This document shows positions 1 through 15,069 of a DNA stretch of 64,000 bases, piece by piece (position 1 is the first letter of the stretch; each line of letters starts with the position of its first letter). This DNA comes from Tilletia caries (Eukaryota > Basidiomycota > Exobasidiomycetes > Tilletiales > Tilletiaceae): contig JALUTQ010000020.1 in assembly GCA_032718865.1 (NCBI GenBank), positions 1 to 64,000 of the forward strand, written 5' to 3'. Below the pieces are notes generated by a model. The model ran no database searches and was not told the DNA's origin. It saw only the letters and a list, made by a program, of their open reading frames with translations. Made by a program: the position numbers and the translations under genes.

Positions 1-910
1 CTCGGACAGGTCCGATCACTTCCTCCGGACGACCACGACCATGTGGTCCGATTATACGGGAACCCATGTCATTTTTTTTATTACAATCGAGGGAAATGAT
101 AGCTACAGTCTTCCTGATCACGGGTGTGAAGGTTTGAGAGAGACTGAGGAAGAATTGAGCGAGATCGATAAGAGCAAACTCGGCGGCTACTTAGTACCCC
201 TGCGCGCGACGCACATATTCAGTCAGAACTCGACAACGACGCTGTTTCCGAGCTTCCAACTGCACACCCTAGTCTATCACACGCTCATCTCTCTTTCTGT
301 AATGGCATTCATTTGTGAGAAATGCAATCTTCCTTACTTAGTAGACTCGGACAGGTCCGATCACTTCCTCTGCCCGACCACGACCATGTGGTCCGATTAT
401 AGGGGGAACCTATGTCATTTTTTATTTACAATCATTGGAAATGATAGCTACAGTCTTCCTGATCACGGGTGTGAAGGTTTGGGAGAGATTGAGGAAGAGT
501 TGAGCGAGATCGATAAGAGCAAACTCGGCGGCTACTTAGTACCCCGGCGCGCGACGCACATATTCAGTCAGAACTCGACAACGACGCTGTTCCCGAGCTT
601 CCAACGTCACGCCCTAGTCTATCACACCCTCACGCATCTTTCTGTAGTAGTATTCATTTGTGAGAAATGCATTCTTCCTTACTTAGTAGACTCGGACAGG
701 TCCGATCACTTCCTCCGCCCGACCACGACCATGTGGTCCGATTATAGGGGGAACCTATGTCATTTTTTATTTACAATCATTGGAAATGATAGCTACAGTC
801 TTCCTGATCACGGGTGTGAAGGTTTGGGAGAGATTGAGGAAGAGTTGAGCGAGATCGATAAGAACAAGTTTGTTCGCCCCGACTGTGGAGCGAGTTCTGT
901 CAGTTTCTAG

Positions 911-3900
911 TTGGCGGAAGGGGTTGCGAGTGACACCCGAACGATTGTCATGCACATAAAACCCTGCATGACACTCGATCGCTATTTACAGGATCGCATG
1001 TCATGCATTTGCAAATGGTCTACACCAGTCATCAACACGTACATGACACTCTACTGTCATCCACACCGTCACACTTCATGCATGTGCACATACGACGCTT
1101 CTCACGAGCTTCTCACTTCACAAACAGCTCAGTCATACCATCACGCATCTTTCTGTAATAGTAATCATGTCTGAGAAATGCAATCTTCCCTACTTAGTAG
1201 ACTCGGACAGCTCTGATCACTTCCTCCGGACGACCACGACCATGATGTCCGGTACAAGGGGAGCCTATGTCATTTTTTATTTAGGATCAACGGAAATGAT
1301 AGCTACATTCTTCCTGATCACGGGTGTGAAGGTTTGGGAGAGACTGAGGAAGAATTGAGCGAGATCGATAAGAGCAAACTCGGCGGCTACTTAGTACCCC
1401 TGCGCGCGACGCACATATCTCGCCACAACTCGACAACGACGCTGCTCACGAGCTTCCCACTTCACACACAGCTCAATCACATCATCACGCATCTTTCTGT
1501 AACAGTAATCATGTCTGAGAAATGCAATCTTCCTTACTTAGTAGACTCGGACAGGTCCGATCACTTCCTCCGGACGACCACGACCATGTGGTCCGATTAT
1601 AGGGGAACCCATGTCATTTTTATTACAATCGAGGGAAATGATAGCTACAGTCTTCCTGATCACGGGTGTGAAGGTTTGAGAGAGACTGAGGAAGAATTGA
1701 GCGAGATCGATAAGAGCAAACTCGGCGGCTACTTAGTACCCCTGCGCGCGACGCACATATTCAGTCAGAACTCGACAACGACGCTGTTTCCGAGCTTCCA
1801 ACTGCACACCCTAGTCTATCACACGCTCATCTCTCTTTCTGTAATGGCATTCATTTGTGAGAAATGCAATCTTCCTTACTTAGTAGACTCGGACAGGTCC
1901 GATCACTTCCTCTGCCCGACCACGACCATGATGTCCGATGATAGGGGGGGAACCTATGTCATTTTTATTACAATCGAGGGAAATGATAGCTACAGTCTTC
2001 CTGATCACGGGTGTGAAGGTTTGAGAGAGACTGAGGAAGAATTGAGCGAGATCGATAAGAGCAAACTCGGCGGCTACTTAGTACCCCGGCGCGCGACGCA
2101 CATATTCAGTCAGAACTCGACAACGACGCTGTTCCCGAGCTTCCAACGTCACGCCCTAGTCTATCACACCCTCACGCATCTTTCTGTAGTAGTATTCATT
2201 TGTGAGAAATGCATTCTTCCTTACTTAGTAGACTCGGACAGGTCCGATCACTTCCTCCGCCCGACCACGACCATGTGGTCCGATTATAGGGGGGGAACCT
2301 ATGTCATTTTTTATTTACAATCATTGGAAATGATAGCTACAGTCTTCCTGATCACGGGTGTGAAGGTTTGGGAGAGATTGAGGAAGAGTTGAGCGAGATC
2401 GATAAGAACAAGTTTGTTCGCCCCGACTGTGGAGCGAGTTCTGTCAGTTTCTAGTTGGCGGAAGGGGTTGCGAGTGACACCCGAACGATTGTCATGCACA
2501 TAAAACCCTGCATGACACTCGATCGCTATTTACAGGATCGCATGTCATGCATTTGCAAATGGTCTACACCAGTCATCAACACGTACATGACACTCTACTG
2601 TCATCCACACCGTCACACTTCATGCATGTGCACATACGACGCTTCTCACGAGCTTCTCACTTCACAAACAGCTCAGTCATACCATCACGCATCTTTCTGT
2701 AATAGTAATCATGTCTGAGAAATGCAATCTTCCCTACTTAGTAGACTCGGACAGCTCTGATCACTTCCTCCGGACGACCACGACCATGATGTCCGGTACA
2801 AGGGGAGCCTATGTCATTTTTTTATTTAGGATCAACGGAAATGATAGCTACATTCTTCCTGATCACGGGTGTGAAGGTTTGGGAGAGACTGAGGAAGAAT
2901 TGAGCGAGATCGATAAGAGCAAACTCGGCGGCTACTTAGTACCCCGGCGCGCGACGCACATATCTCGCCACAACTCGACAACGACGCTGCTCACGAGCTT
3001 CCCACTTCACACACAGCTCAATCACATCATCACGCATCTTTCTGTAACAGTAATCATGTCTGAGAAATGCAATCTTCCTTACTTAGTAGACTCGGACAGG
3101 TCCGATCACTTCCTCCGGACGACCACGACCATGTGGTCCGATTATAGGGGAACCCATGTCATTTTTATTACAATCGAGGGAAATGATAGCTACAGTCTTC
3201 CTGATCACGGGTGTGAAGGTTTGAGAGAGACTGAGGAAGAATTGAGCGAGATCGATAAGAGCAAACTCGGCGGCTACTTAGTACCCCCTGCGCGCGACGC
3301 ACATATTCAGTCAGAACTCGACAACGACGCTGTTTCCGAGCTTCCAACTGCACACCCTAGTCTATCACACGCTCATCTCTCTTTCTGTAATGGCATTCAT
3401 TTGTGAGAAATGCAATCTTCCTTACTTAGTAGACTCGGACAGGTCCGATCACTTCCTCTGCCCGACCACGACCATGATGTCCGATGATAGGGGGAACCTA
3501 TGTCATTTTATTACAATCGAGGGAAATGATAGCTACAGTCTTCCTGATCACGGGTGTGAAGGTTTGAGAGAGACTGAGGAAGAATTGAGCGAGATCGATA
3601 AGAGCAAACTCGGCGGCTACTTAGTACCCCGGCGCGCGACGCACATATTCAGTCAGAACTCGACAACGACGCTGTTCCCGAGCTTCCAACGTCACGCCCT
3701 AGTCTATCACACCCTCACGCATCTTTCTGTAGTAGTATTCATTTGTGAGAAATGCATTCTTCCTTACTTAGTAGACTCGGACAGGTCCGATCACTTCCTC
3801 CGCCCGACCACGACCATGTGGTCCGATTATAGGGGGAACCTATGTCATTTTTTATTTACAATCATTGGAAATGATAGCTACAGTCTTCCTGATCACGGGT

Positions 3901-6900
3901 GTGAAGGTTTGGGAGAGATTGAGGAAGAGTTGAGCGAGATCGATAAGAACAAGTTTGTTCGCCCCGACTGTGGAGCGAGTTCTGTCAGTTTCTAGTTGGC
4001 GGAAGGGGTTGCGAGTGACACCCGAACGATTGTCATGCACATAAAACCCTGCATGACACTCGATCGCTATTTACAGGATCGCATGTCATGCATTTGCAAA
4101 TGGTCTACACCAGTCATCAACACGTACATGACACTCTACTGTCATCCACACCGTCACACTTCATGCATGTGCACATACGACGCTTCTCACGAGCTTCTCA
4201 CTTCACAAACAGCTCAGTCATACCATCACGCATCTTTCTGTAATAGTAATCATGTCTGAGAAATGCAATCTTCCCTACTTAGTAGACTCGGACAGCTCTG
4301 ATCACTTCCTCCGGACGACCACGACCATGATGTCCGGTACAAGGGGAGCCTATGTCATTTTTTATTTAGGATCAACGGAAATGATAGCTACATTCTTCCT
4401 GATCACGGGTGTGAAGGTTTGGGAGAGACTGAGGAAGAATTGAGCGAGATCGATAAGAGCAAACTCGGCGGCTACTTAGTACCCCGGCGCGCGACGCACA
4501 TATCTCGCCACAACTCGACAACGACGCTGCTCACGAGCTTCCCACTTCACACACAGCTCAATCACATCATCACGCATCTTTCTGTAACAGTAATCATGTC
4601 TGAGAAATGCAATCTTCCTTACTTAGTAGACTCGGACAGGTCCGATCACTTCCTCCGGACGACCACGACCATGTGGTCCGATGATAGGGGGAACCTATGT
4701 CATTTTTTTATTACAATCGAGGGAAATGATAGCTACAGTCTTCCTGATCACGGGTGTGAAGGTTTGAGAGAGACTGAGGAAGAATTGAGCGAGATCGATA
4801 AGAGCAAACTCGGCGGCTACTTAGTACCCCTGCGCGCGACGCACATATTCAGTCAGAACTCGACAACGACGCTGTTTCCGAGCTTCCAACTGCACACCCT
4901 AGTCTATCACACGCTCATCTCTCTTTCTGTAATGGCATTCATTTGTGAGAAATGCAATCTTCCTTACTTAGTAGACTCGGACAGGTCCGATCACTTCCTC
5001 TGCCCGACCACGACCATGATGTCCGATGATAGGGGGAACCTATGTCATTTTTTTATTACAATCGAGGGAAATGATAGCTACAGTCTTCCTGATCACGGGT
5101 GTGAAGGTTTGAGAGAGACTGAGGAAGAATTGAGCGAGATCGATAAGAGCAAACTCGGCGGCTACTTAGTACCCCTGCGCGCGACGCACATATTCAGTCA
5201 GAACTCGACAACGACGCTGTTTCCGAGCTTCCAACTGCACACCCTAGTCTATCACACGCTCATCTCTCTTTCTGTAATGGCATTCATTTGTGAGAAATGC
5301 AATCTTCCTTACTTAGTAGACTCGGACAGGTCCGATCACTTCCTCCGCCCGACCACGACCATGTGGTCCGATTATAGGGGGAACCTATGTCATTTTTTAT
5401 TTACAATCATTGGAAATGATAGCTACAGTCTTCCTGATCACGGGTGTGAAGGTTTGAGAGAGACTGAGGAAGAATTGAGCGAGATCGATAAGAGCAAACT
5501 CGGCGGCTACTTAGTACCCCGGCGCGCGACGCACATATTCAGTCAGAACTCGACAACGACGCTGTTCCCGAGCTTCCAACGTCACGCCCTAGTCTATCAC
5601 ACCCTCACGCATCTTTCTGTAGTAGTATTCATTTGTGAGAAATGCATTCTTCCTTACTTAGTAGACTCGGACAGGTCCGATCACTTCCTCTGCCCGACCA
5701 CGACCATGATGTCCGATTATAGGGGAACCCATGTCATTTTTTTATTACAATCGAGGGAAATGATTGCTACAGTCTTCCTGATCACGGGTGTGAAGGTTTG
5801 AGAGAGACTGAGGAAGAATTGAGCGAGATCGATAAGAGCAAACTCGGCGGCTACTTAGTACCCCTGCGCGCGACGCACATATTCAGTCAGAACTCGACAA
5901 CGACGCTGTTTCCGAGCTTCCAACTGCACACCCTAGTCTATCACACGCTCATCTCTCTTTCTGTAATGGCATTCATTTGTGAGAAATGCAATCTTCCTTA
6001 CTTAGTAGACTCGGACAGGTCCGATCACTTCCTCTGCCCGACCACGACCATGATGTCCGATGATAGGGGGAACCTATGTCATTTTTATTACAATCGAGGG
6101 AAATGATAGCTACAGTCTTCCTGATCACGGGTGTGAAGGTTTGAGAGAGACTGAGGAAGAATTGAGCGAGATCGATAAGAGCAAACTCGGCGGCTACTTA
6201 GTACCCCGGCGCGCGACGCACATATTCAGTCAGAACTCGACAACGACGCTGTTCCCGAGCTTCCAACGTCACGCCCTAGTCTATCACACCCTCACGCATC
6301 TTTCTGTAGTAGTATTCATTTGTGAGAAATGCATTCTTCCTTACTTAGTAGACTCGGACAGGTCCGATCACTTCCTCCGCCCGACCACGACCATGTGGTC
6401 CGATTATAGGGGGAACCTATGTCATTTTTTATTTACAATCATTGGAAATGATAGCTACAGTCTTCCTGATCACGGGTGTGAAGGTTTGGGAGAGATTGAG
6501 GAAGAGTTGAGCGAGATCGATAAGAACAAGTTTGTTCGCCCCGACTGTGGAGCGAGTTCTGTCAGTTTCTAGTTGGCGGAAGGGGTTGCGAGTGACACCC
6601 GAACGATTGTCATGCACATAAAACCCTGCATGACACTCGATCGCTATTTACAGGATCGCATGTCATGCATTTGCAAATGGTCTACACCAGTCATCAACAC
6701 GTACATGACACTCTACTGTCATCCACACCGTCACACTTCATGCATGTGCACATACGACGCTTCTCACGAGCTTCTCACTTCACAAACAGCTCAGTCATAC
6801 CATCACGCATCTTTCTGTAATAGTAATCATGTCTGAGAAATGCAATCTTCCCTACTTAGTAGACTCGGACAGCTCTGATCACTTCCTCCGGACGACCACG

Positions 6901-9366
6901 ACCATGATGTCCGGTACAAGGGGAGCCTATGTCATTTTTTATTTAGGATCAACGGAAATGATAGCTACATTCTTCCTGATCACGGGTGTGAAGGTTTGGG
7001 AGAGACTGAGGAAGAATTGAGCGAGATCGATAAGAGCAAACTCGGCGGCTACTTAGTACCCCTGCGCGCGACGCACATATCTCGCCACAACTCGACAACG
7101 ACGCTGCTCACGAGCTTCCCACTTCACACACAGCTCAATCACATCATCACGCATCTTTCTGTAACAGTAATCATGTCTGAGAAATGCAATCTTCCTTACT
7201 TAGTAGACTCGGACAGGTCCGATCACTTCCTCCGGACGACCACGACCATGTGGTCCGATTATAGGGGAACCCATGTCATTTTTTTATTACAATCGAGGGA
7301 AATGATAGCTACAGTCTTCCTGATCACGGGTGTGAAGGTTTGAGAGAGACTGAGGAAGAATTGAGCGAGATCGATAAGAGCAAACTCGGCGGCTACTTAG
7401 TACCCCTGCGCGCGACGCACATATTCAGTCAGAACTCGACAACGACGCTGTTTCCGAGCTTCCAACTGCACACCCTAGTCTATCACACGCTCATCTCTCT
7501 TTCTGTAATGGCATTCATTTGTGAGAAATGCAATCTTCCTTACTTAGTAGACTCGGACAGGTCCGATCACTTCCTCTGCCCGACCACGACCATGATGTCC
7601 GATGATAGGGGGAACCTATGTCATTTTTATTACAATCGAGGGAAATGATAGCTACAGTCTTCCTGATCACGGGTGTGAAGGTTTGAGAGAGACTGAGGAA
7701 GAATTGAGCGAGATCGATAAGAGCAAACTCGGCGGCTACTTAGTACCCCGGCGCGCGACGCACATATTCAGTCAGAACTCGACAACGACGCTGTTCCCGA
7801 GCTTCCAACGTCACGCCCTAGTCTATCACACCCTCACGCATCTTTCTGTAGTAGTATTCATTTGTGAGAAATGCATTCTTCCTTACTTAGTAGACTCGGA
7901 CAGGTCCGATCACTTCCTCCGCCCGACCACGACCATGTGGTCCGATTATAGGGGGAACCTATGTCATTTTTTATTTACAATCATTGGAAATGATAGCTAC
8001 AGTCTTCCTGATCACGGGTGTGAAGGTTTGGGAGAGATTGAGGAAGAGTTGAGCGAGATCGATAAGAACAAGTTTGTTCGCCCCGACTGTGGAGCGAGTT
8101 CTGTCAGTTTCTAGTTGGCGGAAGGGGTTGCGAGTGACACCCGAACGATTGTCATGCACATAAAACCCTGCATGACACTCGATCGCTATTTACAGGATCG
8201 CATGTCATGCATTTGCAAATGGTCTACACCAGTCATCAACACGTACATGACACTCTACTGTCATCCACACCGTCACACTTCATGCATGTGCACATACGAC
8301 GCTTCTCACGAGCTTCTCACTTCACAAACAGCTCAGTCATACCATCACGCATCTTTCTGTAATAGTAATCATGTCTGAGAAATGCAATCTTGCGCGCGAC
8401 GCACATATTCAGTCAGAACTCGACAACGACGCTGTTTCCGAGCTTCCAACTGCACACCCTAGTCTATCACACGCTCATCTCTCTTTCTGTAATGGCATTC
8501 ATTTGTGAGAAATGCAATCTTCCTTACTTAGTAGACTCGGACAGGTCCGATCACTTCCTCTGCCCGACCACGACCATGATGTCCGATGATAGGGGGGGAA
8601 CCTATGTCATTTTTTTATTACAATCGAGGGAAATGATAGCTACAGTCTTCCTGATCACGGGTGTGAAGGTTTGAGAGAGACTGAGGAAGAATTGAGCGAG
8701 ATCGATAAGAGCAAACTCGGCGGCTACTTAGTACCCCGGCGCGCGACGCACATATTCAGTCAGAACTCGACAACGACGCTGTTCCCGAGCTTCCAACGTC
8801 ACGCCCTAGTCTATCACACCCTCACGCATCTTTCTGTAGTAGTATTCATTTGTGAGAAATGCATTCTTCCTTACTTAGTAGACTCGGACAGGTCCGATCA
8901 CTTCCTCCGCCCGACCACGACCATGTGGTCCGATTATAGGGGGAACCTATGTCATTTTTTATTTACAATCATTGGAAATGATAGCTACAGTCTTCCTGAT
9001 CACGGGTGTGAAGGTTTGGGAGAGATTGAGGAAGAGTTGAGCGAGATCGATAAGAACAAGTTTGTTCGCCCCGACTGTGGAGCGAGTTCTGTCAGTTTCT
9101 AGTTGGCGGAAGGGGTTGCGAGTGACACCCGAACGATTGTCATGCACATAAAACCCTGCATGACACTCGATCGCTATTTACAGGATCGCATGTCATGCAT
9201 TTGCAAATGGTCTACACCAGTCATCAACACGTACATGACACTCTACTGTCATCCACACCGTCACACTTCATGCATGTGCACATACGACGCTTCTCACGAG
9301 CTTCTCACTTCACAAACAGCTCAGTCATACCATCACGCATCTTTCTGTAACAGTAATCATGTCTGA
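911..9366 (+). repeat. Higher-order repeat block with six long variant monomers
   Basis: Six copies of a long variant monomer begin their distinctive segment (TTGGCGGAAGGGGTTGCGAG) at 911, 2455, 3996, 6573, 8115 and 9103. Intervals are 1544, 1541, 2577, 1542 and 988 bp. The common period of ~1542 bp equals three ordinary monomers plus one variant carrying about 170 bp of extra sequence. The 2577-bp interval is the same unit with three extra monomers. The 988-bp interval has a deletion whose junction is visible at about 8390, where CAATCT runs straight into TGCGCGCGACG. The six variant segments look nearly identical over about 260 bp, which implies recent unequal exchange or amplification of the whole higher-order unit. 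Confidence 0.88.
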
Positions 9367-12300
9367 GAAATGCAATCTTCCTTACTTAGTAGACTCGGAC
9401 AGGTCCGATCACTTCCTCCGGACGACCACGACCATGTGGTCCGATTATAGGGGAACCCATGTCATTTTTTTATTACAATCGAGGGAAATGATAGCTACAG
9501 TCTTCCTGATCACGGGTGTGAAGGTTTGAGAGAGACTGAGGAAGAATTGAGCGAGATCGATAAGAGCAAACTCGGCGGCTACTTAGTACCCCTGCGCGCG
9601 ACGCACATATTCAGTCAGAACTCGACAACGACGCTGTTTCCGAGCTTCCAACTGCACACCCTAGTCTATCACACGCTCATCTCTCTTTCTGTAATGGCAT
9701 TCATTTGTGAGAAATGCAATCTTCCTTACTTAGTAGACTCGGACAGGTCCGATCACTTCCTCTGCCCGACCACGACCATGATGTCCGATGATAGGGGGGG
9801 AACCTATGTCTTATTTCAATGCATGTAAATGATAGCTACAGTCTTCCTGATCACGGGTGTGAAGGTTTGGGAGAGATTGAAGAAGAATTGAGCGAGATCG
9901 ATAAGAGCAAACTCGGCGGCTACTTAGTACCCCTGCGCGCGACGCACATATCTCGCCACAACTCGACAACGACGCTGCTCACGAGCTTCCCACTTCACAC
10001 ACAGCTCAATCACATCATCACGCATCTTTCTGTAATAGTAACTAGGTCTGAGAAATGCAATCTTCCTTACTTAGTAGACTCGGACAGGTCCGATCACTTC
10101 CTCCGGACGACCACGACCATGTGGTCCGATTATAGGGGAACCCATGTCATTTTTTTATTACAATCGAGGGAAATGATAGCTACAGTCTTCCTGATCACGG
10201 GTGTGAAGGTTTGAGAGAGACTGAGGAAGAATTGAGCGAGATCGATAAGAGCAAACTCGGCGGCTACTTAGTACCCCTGCGCGCGACGCACATATCTCGC
10301 CACAACTCGACAACGACGCTGCTCACGAGCTTCCCACTTCACACACAGCTCAATCACATCATCACGCATCTTTCTGTAATAGTAACTAGGTCTGAGAAAT
10401 GCAATCTTCCTACTTAGTAGACTCGGACAGGTCCGATCACTTCCTCCGGACGACCACGACCATGTGGTCCGATTATAGGGGAACCCATGTCATTTTTTTA
10501 TTACAATCGAGGGAAATGATAGCTACAGTCTTCCTGATCACGGGTGTGAAGGTTTGGGAGAGATTGAAGAAGAATTGAGCGAGATCGATAAGAGCAAACT
10601 CGGCGGCTACTTAGTACCCCTGCGCGCGAGTCCCATATCTCGCCACAACTCGACAACGACGCTGCTCACGAGCTTCCCACTTCACACACAGCTCAATCAC
10701 ATCATCACGCATCTTTCTGTAACAGTAATCATGTCTGAGAAATGCAATCTTCCTTACTTAGTAGACTCGGACAGGTCCGATCACTTCCTCCGGACGACCA
10801 CGACCATGTGGTCCGATTATAGGGGAACCCATGTCATTTTTTATTACAATCGAGGGAAATGATAGCTACAGTCTTCCTGATCACGGGTGTGAAGGTTTGA
10901 GAGAGACTGAGGAAGAATTGAGCGAGATCGATAAGAGCAAACTCGGCGGCTACTTAGTACCCCTGCGCGCGACGCACATATTCAGTCAGAACTCGACAAC
11001 GACGCTGTTTCCGAGCTTCCAACTGCACACCCTAGTCTATCACACGCTCATCTCTCTTTCTGTAATGGCATTCATTTGTGAGAAATGCAATCTTCCTTAC
11101 TTAGTAGACTCGGACAGGTCCGATCACTTCCTCTGCCCGACCACGACCATGATGTCCGATGATAGGGGGAACCTATGTCATTTTTTTTATTTCAATGCAT
11201 GTAAATGATAGCTACAGTCTTCCTGATCACGGGTGTGAAGGTTTGGGAGAGATTGAAGAAGAATTGAGCGAGATCGATAAGAGCAAACTCGGCGGCTACT
11301 TAGTACCCCCTGCGCGCGACGCACATATCTCGCCACAACTCGACAACGACGCTGCTCACGAGCTTCCCACTTCACACACAGCTCAATCACATCATCACGC
11401 ATCTTTCTGTAATAGTAACTAGGTCTGAGAAATGCAATCTTCCTTACTTAGTAGACTCGGACAGGTCCGATCACTTCCTCCGGACGACCACGATCATGTG
11501 GTCCGATTATAGGGGAACCCATGTCATTTTTTTATTACAATGCATGTAAATGATAGCTACAGTCTTCCTGGTCATGGATGTCAAGGTTTGGGAGAGATTG
11601 AGCCAGAATTGAACGAGATTGCTTAGTACAAACTCGGCGGCTACTTAGTACCCCTGCGCGCGACGCACATATCTCGCCACAACTCGACAACGACGCTGCT
11701 CACGAGCTTCCCACTTCACACACAGCTCAATCACATCATCACGCATCTTTCTGTAACAGTAATCATGTCTGAGAAATGCAATCTTCCTTACTTAGTAGAC
11801 TCGGACAGGTCCGATCACTTCCTCCGGACGACCACGACCATGTGGTCCGATTATAGGGGAACCCATGTCATTTTTTTATTACAATCGAGGGAAATGATAG
11901 CTACAGTCTTCCTGATCACGGGTGTGAAGGTTTGAGAGAGACTGAGGAAGAATTGAGCGAGATCGATAAGAGCAAACTCGGCGGCTACTTAGTACCCCTG
12001 CGCGCGACGCACATATTCAGTCAGCACTCGACAACGACGCTGTTTCCGAGCTTCAAACGTCACGCCCTAGTCTATCACACCCTCACGCATCTTTCTGTAT
12101 TAGTAATCATTTGTGAGAAATGCAATCTTCCTTACTTAGTAGACTCGGACAGGTCCGATCACTTCCTCCGGACGACCACGACCATGTGGTCCGATTATAG
12201 GGGAACCCATGTCATTTTTTTATTACAATCGAGGGAAATGATAGCTACAGTCTTCCTGATCACGGGTGTGAAGGTTTGAGAGAGACTGAGGAAGAATTGA

Positions 12301-15069
12301 GCGAGATCGATAAGAGCAAACTCGGCGGCTACTTAGTACCCCTGCGCGCGAGTCCCATATCTCGCCACAACTCGACAACGACGCTGCTCACGAGCTTCCC
12401 ACTTCACACACAGCTCAATCACATCATCACGCATCTTTCTGTAATAGTAACTAGGTCTGAGAAATGCAATCTTCCTTACTTAGTAGACTCGGACAGGTCC
12501 GATCACTTCCTCCGGACGACCACGACCATGTGGTCCGATTATAGGGGAACCCATGTCATTTTTTTATTACAATGCATGTAAATGATAGCTACAGTCTTCC
12601 TGGTCATGGATGTCAAGGTTTGGGAGAGATTGAGCCAGAATTGAACGAGATTGCTTAGTACAAACTCGGCGGCTACTTAGTACCCCTGCGCGCGACGCAC
12701 ATATCTCGCCACAACTCGACAACGACGCTGCTCACGAGCTTCCCACTTCACACACAGCTCAATCACATCATCACGCATCTTTCTGTAATAGTAACTAGGT
12801 CTGAGAAATGCAATCTTCCTTACTTAGTAGACTCGGACAGGTCCGATCACTTCCTCTGCCCGACCACGACCATGATGTCCGATCATAGGGGGAGACTATG
12901 TCATTTTTTATTTACAATCAATGGAAATGATAGCTACAGTGTTCCTGGTCATGGATGTCAAGGTTTGGGAGAGATTGAGCCAGAATTGAGCGAGATTGCT
13001 TAGTACAAACTCGGCGGCTACTTAGTACCCCTGCGCGCGACGCACATATTCAGTCAGCACTCGACAACGACGCTGTTTCCGAGCTTCAAACGTCACGCCC
13101 TAGTCTATCACACCCTCACGCATCTTTCTGTATTAGTAATCATTTGTGAGAAATGCAATCTTCCTTACTTAGTAGACTCGGACAGCTCCGATCACTTCCT
13201 CCGCCCGACCACGACCATGATGTCCGATTATAGGGGAACCTATGTCATTTTTTTATTTAGGATCAACGGAAATGATAGCTACATTCTTCCTGATCACGCG
13301 TGTGAAGGTTTGAAAGAGATTGAGCACGAATTGAGCGAGATTGATCAGAGCAAACTCGGCGGCTACTTAGTACCCCTGCGCGCGACGCACATATTCAGTC
13401 AGCACTCGACAACGACGCTGTTTCCGAGCTTCAAACGTCACGCCCTAGTCTATCACACCCTCACGCATCTTTCTGTATTAGTAATCATCTGTGAGAAATG
13501 CAATCTTCCTTACTTAGTAGACTCGGACAGGTCCGATCACTTCCTCCGCCCGACCACGACCATGATGTCCGATTATAGGGGAACCCATGTCATTTTTTTT
13601 ATTACAATCGAGGGAAATGATAGCTACAGTCTTCCTGATCACGGGTGTGAAGGTTTGAGAGAGACTGAGGAAGAATTGAGCGAGATCGATAAGAGCAAAC
13701 TCGGCGGCTACTTAGTACCCCTGCGCGCGACGCACATATTCAGTCAGAACTCGACAACGACGCTGTTTCCGAGCTTCCAACGTCACGCCCTAGTCTATCA
13801 CACCCTCACGCATCTTTCTGTATTAGTAATCATCTGTGAGAAATGCAATCTACCTTACTTAGTAGACTCGGACAGCTCCGATCACTTCCTCCGCCCGACC
13901 ACGACCATGATGTCCGATTATAGGGGGAACCTATGTCATTTTTTGATTACAATCGAGGGAAATGATAGCTACAGTCTTCCTGATCACGGGTGTGAAGGTT
14001 TGAGAGAGACTGAGGAAGAATTGAGCGAGATCGATAAGAGCAAACTCGGCGGCTACTTAGTACCCCTGCGCGCGACGCACATATCTCGCCACAACTCGAC
14101 AACGACGCTGCTCACGAGCTTCCCACTTCACACACAGCTCAATCACATCATCACGCATCTTTCTGTAACAGTAATCATGTCTGAGAAATGCAATCTTCCT
14201 TACTTAGTAGACTCGGACAGGTCCGATCACTTCCTCCGGACGACCACGACCATGTGGTCCGATTATAGGGGAACCCATGTCATTTTTTTATTACAATCGA
14301 GGGAAATGATAGCTACAGTCTTCGTGAACATGGATGTGAAGGTTTGAGCGAGTTTGAGCGAGAATTGAGCGAGTGCTGTCAGTTTTCAGACCGCGGGAAC
14401 ATCGGCTCAGCGCGAGTCCCATATCTCGCCACAACTCGACAACGACGCTGCCCACGAGCTTCTCACTTCACACACAGCTTAATCACACTATCATGTATCT
14501 TTCTGTAATAGTAACTAGGTCTGAGAAATGCAATCTTCCTTACTTAGTAGACTCGGACAGGTCCGATCACTTCCTCTGCCCGACCACGACCATGATGTCC
14601 GATCATAGGGGGAGACTATGTCATTTTTTATTTACAATCAATGGAAATGATAGCTACAGTGTTCCTGGTCATGGATGTCAAGGTTTGGGAGAGATTGAGC
14701 CAGTATTGAGCGAGATTGCTTAGTACAAACTCGGCGGCTACTTAGTACTCCTGCGCGCGACACACATATTCAGTCAGCACTCGACAACGACGCTGTTTCC
14801 GAGCTTCAAACGTCACGCCCTAGTCTATCACACCCTCACGCATCTTTCTGTATTAGTAATCATCTGTGAGAAATGCAATCTACCTTACTTAGTAGACTCG
14901 GACAGCTCCGATCACTTCCTCCGCCCGACCACGACCATGATGTCCGATTATAGGGGAACCTATGTCATTTTTTATTTAGGATCAACGGAAATGATAGCTA
15001 CATTCTTCCTGATCACGCGTGTGAAGGTTTGAAAGAGATTGAGCACGAATTGAGCGAGATTGATCAGAG

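Noticed and set aside
1334..6572. Long repetitive open frames in the satellite as a zinc-binding protein (CEKC...CP pattern)
   Set aside because: Copies of the same unit are broken in frame at homopolymers every few monomers, no start context is consistent, and the Cys pattern exists only because the DNA repeats.
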